DNA from: Chitinophagaceae bacterium | GTDB taxonomy: Bacteria > Bacteroidota > Bacteroidia > Chitinophagales > Chitinophagaceae | DNA length: 11,104 nt | Assembly: GCA_014379785.1 (NCBI GenBank) | Contig: JACMLD010000011.1 | Location: 1-11,104 of the forward strand | Reading direction: 5' to 3' | Shown: in pieces, positions 5,704 through 11,104 of the stretch | Numbering within the stretch: position 1 is the first letter of the stretch | How the letters are laid out: the number at the start of each line of letters is the position of its first letter | Notes under the pieces: generated by a model | Told to the model about the DNA's origin: nothing | The model's input: only the letters and a program-made list of their open reading frames with translations | Database searches by the model: none | Made by a program: the position numbers and the translations under genes

Positions 5704-7375
5704 ATTCAAAGCGCTGGAAGATCTTATTTCAGGTTCTTCGAAAGAAGAACTGATTTGGATCAATGGCTACCTCACAGGTCTTGTGAGTCAGCAATCAGCG
5801 GGACAGGCCACCGCGCCTCCAAAATCTTCGGTGGGAAAGATCACTATCGCGTATGGAACAGAAACAGGCAATTCAAAAAGACTGGCTACAGAGTTTGCTG
5901 CAAAGGCAAAGCAGTCAGGCATTGCAGCCAAAATAGCCAGCCTGGACCAATACCGGCTCAACGATCTTTCCAAGGAAGAATATCTTTTTGTGATCCTGAG
6001 CACGCAGGGAGAAGGCGAACCGCCGGCAGCTGCAAAAAAGTTTTACGATCACATTCACCTCAACGGTTTCAGGCTGGAGAAATTAAAATACAGCGTGCTT
6101 GCGCTCGGCGATACATCTTACCCACTTTTTTGCAAGGCAGGAGAAGATGTGGACAGTCAACTCGAAAAACTCGGTGGCAAGCGACTGGTGCCGATTCAGA
6201 AATGCGATACGGATTACAGCAGTGATGCGGTAACATGGTTTGATACCATTATGCGATCGCTCGATGGTGGAAGTCCTGTTGCCCAGGTTGTAGCCGCGCC
6301 ACCTAAAAAATCAACAGGCAAAAAGATTTACAAAGGTGAATTACTTGCAAGCATCAACCTGAATGATCGCGGTTCTAATAAAGAAACCTATCATATTGAA
6401 ATAAGCGCCCCGGATCTTGTGTATCAGCCGGGCGATTCCATTGGCATTGTGCCTCACAACCCCTTGCAGGCCGTAGAGGCAATCATTGCTCTCGCAGGAA
6501 TAGCGCCATCAGAGGAATTTTCGTTCAGGGATGATCGTTATACGCTTTCGCAGCTTCTGACCACAAAGTACAGCATCATTCATCTCCCTGAAAGAGTGGT
6601 TGCAAAATATGCAGCGATTGTGCAGCAGGAAATTCCTGCAACGAGAATGGACCTGCTCGATTTGCTGCGGATCTACCCGGTAAAAGATGCTTTGCAGTTT
6701 GAAGAAGTGCTCACCGTGCTCGATCCCATCACACCAAGGCTCTACTCTCTTGCTTCGTCACCCTATGCTCATTCAGACGAAGCCCATATCATAGTGGCGA
6801 AAAATATTTTCAGTGTAAACGAAGAGACTAAACTTGGCCTTTGTTCAGCTTATCTGTCGAAACTGCCGGTTGGCACAGAGATCGATTTTTATATTCACCC
6901 AAACAATCAGTTTCGTCTGCCGGCCAATGATCAGGATATTATCATGATCGGTCCGGGTACAGGTATTGCTCCCTTCAGATCTTTTCTGGCCGACCGCGAT
7001 GTGAATGCTGCTACCGGCAAAAACTGGCTGTTTTTTGGAGAGCAGCATTTCGAAACAGATTTTCTCTATCAGACAGAAATACAAAACTGGGCCGCAACGG
7101 GTGTGCTGACAAGGACCAACCTCGCTTTTTCAAGAGATCAGCAGGAAAAAATCTATGTACAGCACCGCATGCAGGAGGAGGCCGGTGAAATTTTTCAATG
7201 GTTGCAACGCGGCGCTTATGTATACGTATGTGGCGCGCTGGCTCCCATGAGTATCGATGTTGAAAATACATTGCTCAATATAATAGCCACCCAGGGCAAT
7301 CTCAACGAAGAAGGTGCTGCAGAATATCTGACGCAGTTGAAGGACGCAGGCAGGTATGTAAAAGATGTTTATTAA
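5687..7375 (+). CDS. cysJ: sulfite reductase (NADPH) flavoprotein alpha subunit
   Basis: The predicted protein has 562 residues. It passes electrons from NADPH through FAD and FMN to the CysI hemoprotein. Domain order is a short N-terminal helix (MLAANKFKALEDLISGSSKE, typical of this family in Bacteroidota), a flavodoxin domain with the FMN loop GTETGNSK (57-64) and acceptor loops STQGEGEPP and LALGDTSYPLFC, a linker around 195-212, an FAD domain with RLYSLASS (351-358) and GLCSAYLS, and an NADPH domain with GPGTGIAPFRSF (422-433), FFGEQH and YVCGALAP. The final YLTQLKDAGRYVKDVY matches the C-terminus of E. coli CysJ. It is somewhat shorter than E. coli CysJ (599), mainly at the N-terminus. 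The start at 5687 lies inside the methyltransferase gene and is supported by the family N-terminus. It is 16 bp from cysI. Confidence 0.96.
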   Translation: MLAANKFKALEDLISGSSKEELIWINGYLTGLVSQQSAGQATAPPKSSVGKITIAYGTETGNSKRLATEFAAKAKQSGIAAKIASLDQYRLNDLSKEEYLFVILSTQGEGEPPAAAKKFYDHIHLNGFRLEKLKYSVLALGDTSYPLFCKAGEDVDSQLEKLGGKRLVPIQKCDTDYSSDAVTWFDTIMRSLDGGSPVAQVVAAPPKKSTGKKIYKGELLASINLNDRGSNKETYHIEISAPDLVYQPGDSIGIVPHNPLQAVEAIIALAGIAPSEEFSFRDDRYTLSQLLTTKYSIIHLPERVVAKYAAIVQQEIPATRMDLLDLLRIYPVKDALQFEEVLTVLDPITPRLYSLASSPYAHSDEAHIIVAKNIFSVNEETKLGLCSAYLSKLPVGTEIDFYIHPNNQFRLPANDQDIIMIGPGTGIAPFRSFLADRDVNAATGKNWLFFGEQHFETDFLYQTEIQNWAATGVLTRTNLAFSRDQQEKIYVQHRMQEEAGEIFQWLQRGAYVYVCGALAPMSIDVENTLLNIIATQGNLNEEGAAEYLTQLKDAGRYVKDVY

Positions 7376-7391
7376 TTCGCAAAACAAAGCA

Positions 7392-9059
7392 ATGAGCGAT
7401 CAGCGTGAGCTTTCACCAATAGAAAAAATAAAAGAGACAAGCGATGGACTGCGTGGTAGTATACCGCAGAGTCTGCGTGACGAATTAACCGGTGCTATAC
7501 GTGAAGATGATCAGGCTGTGATAAAATTTCACGGCATGTATCAGCAGGATGACCGCGACAGGCGGGAAGAGCGTGCAGAGAAAAAGCTCGATCGGTTGTA
7601 CACCTTTATGATCCGTTTGCGGCTGCCAGGTGGCTATTTGACATCCGAACAATGGATAGCCTCTCACAATATCGCGGGAGAAAATTCTACCGGCGTTATC
7701 AAAATCACTACAAGGCAAACCATACAGTTGCATGGATTGGTGAAGTCGCGTATAAAACCGACTATCTCTGCCTTCAGCAAAGCAAAGCTGGATTCCATTG
7801 CTACCTGTGGCGATATCAACCGAAACGTATTGTGCAGTTCGCATCCCATGCAGTCTCCTGTGCATGCACAGGTGTTTGAGTATGCCGACAAAATCAGTGA
7901 AAAGCTGATGCCTAAAACGCGCGCCTATTACGAAATATGGCTCGACGAAGACAAGTTGGAGGATAAAAAAGAAGAAGAAGATCCGCTTTACGAAAACCGA
8001 TACCTGCCAAGGAAGTTCAAGATCGCCATTGCCATTCCAGGTAATAACGACGTAGATGTTTTTGCAAATGATATCGGACTGATCGCAATTGTTGAAAACA
8101 ACGAACTCAAAGGTTTTAATATTGCCATCGGCGGCGGCTTGTCCACCACCCACGGCAATCCGGAGACCTATGCAAGGTTGGGTACCGTCATCGGGTTTTC
8201 GGACAATGAAGAAAAGACGATGCAGACGATTTATGAAATTCTCACGGTGCAAAGAGATTTCGGAAATCGCAGTGACCGTAAACTGGCAAGATTAAAATAT
8301 ACGGTTGACAAATACGGGGCGGATTGGTTTCGCGCAGAAGTTGAGAAAAGAACCGGTATGAAACTGGAAGAACCAAAGCCTTTTGAATTTACCGAGCGAC
8401 GCGATTATTATGGCTGGAAACAGGGACACAACGGCCTTTGGTATTATACGGTGTTTGTAGAAAACGGAAGAGTGCTGGATGATGAAACGGTGGCATTGAA
8501 AACCGCGCTGCTGGAAGTTGCTAAAACAGGAAAGGTCACATTCAGATTTACTGCCAACCAAAACGTGATTGTGAGTGATGTTGCCCCGGCAGACAAGGAT
8601 ATTATCAATGCTATTCTGGAGCGCTACGCCATCACTGCCCATACGGACGGCGCGTCTCTCTTGAGAAAAAATGCAATGGCCTGTGTAGCTTTGCCTACCT
8701 GCCCGCTTGCACTCGCTGAGGCGCAACGATATTTCCCAACCCTGATCACAAAAATAGAAGGCTTACTGGGGAACCATGGACTTGCTGATGATGACATCAT
8801 TGTTAGAATGACCGGCTGTCCGAATGGCTGCGCCAGATCTTATGTTGCCGAGATAGGTTTTGTAGGTACGGCCCCGGGCCGGTACAATCTCCATCTCGGG
8901 GGCGACAATGAAGGTTTGAGGTTGAATAAAATTTACAAAGAGAGTCTGGACGAACAGGCTATACTGCAGGAGCTCGACATTCTCTTTGGTTCCTATAAGA
9001 AAGAAAGGAAAATGCAGGAATCGTTCGGAGATTTTTCAGTGCGCAAACAACTGGTATAG
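7392..9059 (+). CDS. cysI: assimilatory sulfite reductase (NADPH) hemoprotein beta subunit
   Basis: The predicted protein has 555 residues and catalyses six-electron reduction of sulfite to sulfide at a coupled siroheme-[4Fe-4S] centre. The four cluster cysteines are present: CVALPTC (Cys431, Cys437) and TGCPNGC (Cys476, Cys480), the latter thiolate bridging to siroheme. Active-site residues known from E. coli CysI are also visible: the Arg of RLRLPGG, the Arg of INRNVLCSSHP, and the two Lys of LPRKFKI. The C-terminal GRYNLHLGG is standard. A lysine/glutamate-rich surface segment precedes LPRKFK. The chosen start gives MSDQRELSPIEKIKE, which fits the family. An in-frame ATG at 7365 overlaps cysJ and adds nine unrelated residues. 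The enzyme depends on siroheme made by the products of the genes on either side of cysJI. Confidence 0.97.
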   Translation: MSDQRELSPIEKIKETSDGLRGSIPQSLRDELTGAIREDDQAVIKFHGMYQQDDRDRREERAEKKLDRLYTFMIRLRLPGGYLTSEQWIASHNIAGENSTGVIKITTRQTIQLHGLVKSRIKPTISAFSKAKLDSIATCGDINRNVLCSSHPMQSPVHAQVFEYADKISEKLMPKTRAYYEIWLDEDKLEDKKEEEDPLYENRYLPRKFKIAIAIPGNNDVDVFANDIGLIAIVENNELKGFNIAIGGGLSTTHGNPETYARLGTVIGFSDNEEKTMQTIYEILTVQRDFGNRSDRKLARLKYTVDKYGADWFRAEVEKRTGMKLEEPKPFEFTERRDYYGWKQGHNGLWYYTVFVENGRVLDDETVALKTALLEVAKTGKVTFRFTANQNVIVSDVAPADKDIINAILERYAITAHTDGASLLRKNAMACVALPTCPLALAEAQRYFPTLITKIEGLLGNHGLADDDIIVRMTGCPNGCARSYVAEIGFVGTAPGRYNLHLGGDNEGLRLNKIYKESLDEQAILQELDILFGSYKKERKMQESFGDFSVRKQLV

Positions 9060-9063
9060 CAGC

Positions 9064-10581
9064 ATGCAGGAAACAGAAGTGAATATTACAGAAGATCAGC
9101 CGCAGACCGTTGCTGTTGAGACCAACAGGTTGTTTCCCGTTTTTCTGAAACTGGAAACGCTGAATGTTTTATTGGTCGGCGCCGGTAAGATTGGTCTCGA
9201 AAAACTGCAGGCCCTGGTCAGCAATGCCCCCGATACAAAAATTGTGGTAGTGGCAGATTTCATTTCTGATGAGGTGACGCAGTATGCGGCTGCTCACGAA
9301 AATATTTCGCTGTTGCACAAAAAGTTTGAAGAATCAGATCTTGCCGGAAAAGATATTGTAGTCATTGCCATCAATAATAAGGCGGACAGCGCCGTTATCA
9401 GGGAAGCGGCAAAGGCCGAGCGGCTTTTGGTAAATGTTGCTGATACGCCTGCCTTGTGCGATTTTTATCTGGGTTCCATTGTACAAAAGGGAAATCTGAA
9501 AATCGCCATCTCCACCAATGGTAAATCGCCCACGATGGCAAAGCGGGTGAAAGAAGTACTGAATGAAGCCATGCCTGCAGAATTGGATGAAGTAATCACC
9601 AACCTGCAGCAGGTGCGCAACCGGCTCAATGGCAATTTTGAGGAAAAAGTCCGTAAACTCAATCTGATAACAAAAGGCCTGGTTGAAAAGGAGGGCGCAG
9701 ACAATAACAAATGGCGAAAGATCGCGAGTTATTCCTTGATTGCCTTTGCACTGATGATCATCGGGCATTTTATTTTCTCTTATCTGCCGCTCAAAGAAAT
9801 CGGAGAGGGCACAGTGAATTTTTACAACACGCTCGATAAAAATTTTGGATGGATGGTGCTTGCAGGGTTTCTGGCCCAGATAGTGGACGGAGCTACCAGT
9901 ATGGGTTACGGCGTTACCAGTGCAATTGTGCTGATGTCTGCGAATGTAAGTCCGGCTGCCATCAGCGGCAGCATTCATACCGCTGAAATGTTTGCAAGCG
10001 GCGCATCCGGATACAGTCATTATAAATTCGGAAACGTCAACAAAGCGCTTTTCAAAAAACTGGTTATCCCAGGTGTAATCGGCGCTATCCTGGGAGCGGT
10101 ACTGCTCGTAAAGTTTGGAGAAACGCATATTTCATACATCAGACCTATCATGGCATTGTATACGCTTTTTCTGGGTGTGAAAATATTTGTCACAGCCTTC
10201 CGCGCGCAGAAGCAATCAAAAAAGTTCAAGCGGTATGGATTGCTCGCCGGTGCGGGTGGATTTCTTGACTCATTTGGCGGAGGTGGATGGGGACCGATTG
10301 TAACGGCGACACTCATTACAAAGGGCCGCAATCCAAAATATGTGGTAGGGTCTGTGAGTATGACGGAATTCTTTGTAACACTGGCCAGCGCTTTTACCTT
10401 TTTTACGCTGATTGGGGTGCAGCACTGGCAGGTAATACTGGCACTGGTGATTGGTGGATTGATCGCAGCACCGATTGCAGCGCGACTCTCGGGCAAGCTG
10501 CCAAGAAAGGCATCGTTCATTATGCTGGGTTCGATCGTTGTAATATGGAGTGTCAGAATTCTTTTTAAGGCGTTTAGCTAA
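9064..10581 (+). CDS. fusion: precorrin-2 dehydrogenase/sirohydrochlorin ferrochelatase + TSUP permease
   Basis: A continuous 505-residue predicted protein. Residues 22-205 form a Met8/CysG-N-type domain that oxidises precorrin-2 with NAD and inserts iron to make siroheme. It has the Rossmann loop VLLVGAGKIG (35-44), the catalytic aspartate of NVADTP (Asp127, equivalent to Asp104 of CysG), the AISTNGKSPTMAKRVKEVL motif (148-166) and the C-terminal helices. Residues 219-505 form a TSUP (TauE/SafE-like) permease with about eight hydrophobic segments. It has two related glycine-rich repeats: VDGATSMGYGVTSA (274-287) and GGFLDSFGGGGWGP (398-411). The enzyme half should face the cytoplasm. The permease could export toxic sulfite or import sulfate; direction cannot be read from sequence. 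An in-frame ATG at 8986 lies inside cysI and is rejected. The start at 9064 follows the cysI stop by four bases. Last gene of the operon. Confidence 0.92.
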   Translation: MQETEVNITEDQPQTVAVETNRLFPVFLKLETLNVLLVGAGKIGLEKLQALVSNAPDTKIVVVADFISDEVTQYAAAHENISLLHKKFEESDLAGKDIVVIAINNKADSAVIREAAKAERLLVNVADTPALCDFYLGSIVQKGNLKIAISTNGKSPTMAKRVKEVLNEAMPAELDEVITNLQQVRNRLNGNFEEKVRKLNLITKGLVEKEGADNNKWRKIASYSLIAFALMIIGHFIFSYLPLKEIGEGTVNFYNTLDKNFGWMVLAGFLAQIVDGATSMGYGVTSAIVLMSANVSPAAISGSIHTAEMFASGASGYSHYKFGNVNKALFKKLVIPGVIGAILGAVLLVKFGETHISYIRPIMALYTLFLGVKIFVTAFRAQKQSKKFKRYGLLAGAGGFLDSFGGGGWGPIVTATLITKGRNPKYVVGSVSMTEFFVTLASAFTFFTLIGVQHWQVILALVIGGLIAAPIAARLSGKLPRKASFIMLGSIVVIWSVRILFKAFS

Positions 10582-10613
10582 GTTTTTCTAAGTGCAAAAA
10601 TGGTTTTGTGAAT

Positions 10614-10621
10614 TAACTTTG
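10614..10621 (+). promoter_or_regulatory. possible -7 element of the DUF2490 gene
   Basis: TAACTTTG is a perfect match to the Bacteroidota -7 consensus TAnnTTTG, but no good TTTG-type -33 element lies 19-21 bp upstream. It ends only four bases before the ATG at 10626. If it is used, the transcript would start at or about the start codon and be leaderless. Confidence 0.35.
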
Positions 10622-10625
10622 GGGC

Positions 10626-11104
10626 ATGAAAAAAGGAATTTTCATTTTTTTAATACTGGCGGTATTTTCTCCGGATACTTTTGCACAACCTGCAAAAGCC
10701 AAAACATCGGTTAACCAGATTTGGGGTGGATATTTTAATCAGACGAGGCTGAGTGATAAATGGGGGATTTGGGCGGAAGCCCAGCTGAGAACAAAAGAAG
10801 AACTTGTGACGGATCTTTCGGTAGGTATTGCCCGGCTTGGTTTAACCTATTATGTCAATGATGCTTCAAAGCTGACCGCCGGATATGCTTTCGTCAATTT
10901 CTTTCCTTCTGACAATCATAAGAAAATCTCTCAGCCCGAACACAGGATCTGGCAACAGTTTCAATGGCATACAAAATTCCAGAGGAACTGGCTTATGCAA
11001 TGGTTCAGATTGGAAGAGCGGTTCAGAAGAAAAATAAAAAACGATTCCACGCTAAGCGATGGCTATCTGTTTAACTATCGAGTCAGGTACAATGTATGGT
11101 ATGA
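10626..11104 (+). CDS. secreted DUF2490 family protein, 3' end outside window
   Basis: The gene is open to the window's right edge and 159 residues are visible. The N-terminus is a signal peptide: a KK start, a hydrophobic stretch GIFIFLILAVF, and a likely cleavage after TFA (about residue 20). The mature part begins with NQIWGGYFNQTRLSDKWGIW, followed by alternating aromatic and charged strands such as RLGLTYYVNDASKLTAGYAF and WQQFQWHTKFQRNWLMQWF. This pattern matches DUF2490, a family of predicted outer-membrane or periplasmic beta-rich proteins of unknown function frequent in Bacteroidota. The 44-bp gap after the fusion gene holds a -7-like element, so it may be a separate unit. Read-through from the cys operon is also possible, since no strong terminator is visible. 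No link to sulfur metabolism is evident. Confidence 0.8.
   Translation, partial: MKKGIFIFLILAVFSPDTFAQPAKAKTSVNQIWGGYFNQTRLSDKWGIWAEAQLRTKEELVTDLSVGIARLGLTYYVNDASKLTAGYAFVNFFPSDNHKKISQPEHRIWQQFQWHTKFQRNWLMQWFRLEERFRRKIKNDSTLSDGYLFNYRVRYNVWY

Noticed and set aside
7365..7391. Upstream in-frame ATG for cysI
   Set aside because: Overlaps cysJ and adds nine residues unlike the family; MSDQ at 7392 is preferred, though not proven.
7485..8252. 255-codon antisense ORF opposite cysI
   Set aside because: Lies wholly within a confidently assigned gene on the other strand and its translation (Phe/His/Cys-rich) resembles no family; a codon-bias shadow.
8986..9063. Upstream in-frame ATG for the fusion protein
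   Set aside because: The extra 26 residues would be read from inside the cysI 3' end in another frame and do not resemble the family; the ATG at 9064 directly follows the cysI stop.
9334..10128. 264-codon antisense ORF opposite the fusion gene
   Set aside because: Opposite a well-supported coding region, low-complexity shadow translation with no recognisable domain.
10582..10625. Terminator after the cys operon (CAAAA/TTTTG dyad at 10595-10608)
   Set aside because: Stem of only five A/T-rich pairs with no following T-run; too weak to call.

Overview
The window is a stretch of a Bacteroidota chromosome, probably Chitinophagaceae or a close relative. This is inferred from gene content and signals: a TAnnTTTG-type promoter element, little sign of Shine-Dalgarno sequences, a HipA_2-type kinase, a DUF2490 protein, and the gene order of the sulfur operon. 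No rRNA, tRNA, CRISPR array or insertion sequence was seen.

Left part (1-1743): the 5' part of a HipA-like kinase gene runs leftward off the window. Divergent from it is a two-gene unit encoding a DUF1801 protein and an NAD(P)H-dependent FMN reductase, joined by an ATGA stop/start overlap. Centre (1744-10581): a 190-bp control region is followed by seven tightly packed rightward genes. They encode APS reductase (cysH type), the two ATP sulfurylase subunits (cysD, cysN), uroporphyrinogen-III methyltransferase, sulfite reductase flavoprotein (cysJ) and hemoprotein (cysI), and a fusion of a siroheme synthase domain (precorrin-2 dehydrogenase/ferrochelatase) to a TSUP-type permease. Gaps are 18 bp or less, and one pair overlaps by 17 bp. 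Right edge (10626-11104): the 5' part of a secreted DUF2490 protein gene.

The seven genes form a complete assimilatory sulfate-to-sulfide route. CysDN activates sulfate to APS. The CysH protein carries the Cys-Cys / Cys-x-x-Cys ligands of [4Fe-4S] APS reductases and should reduce APS directly, which fits the absence of an APS kinase. CysJI reduces sulfite to sulfide. The methyltransferase and the fused dehydrogenase/chelatase make the siroheme that CysI needs. The permease half of the fusion would move a sulfur oxyanion across the inner membrane.

The most notable unlabelled structure is in the control region. Two inverted copies of a 22-bp dyad, 53 bp apart centre to centre, flank a candidate promoter. 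A 16-codon upstream ORF with two cysteine codons lies between that promoter and cysH. Together they suggest two layers of control, one by a repressor or activator and one by a cysteine-sensing leader peptide. Both are inferred from sequence only. The siroheme-synthase/permease fusion is the most unusual protein.
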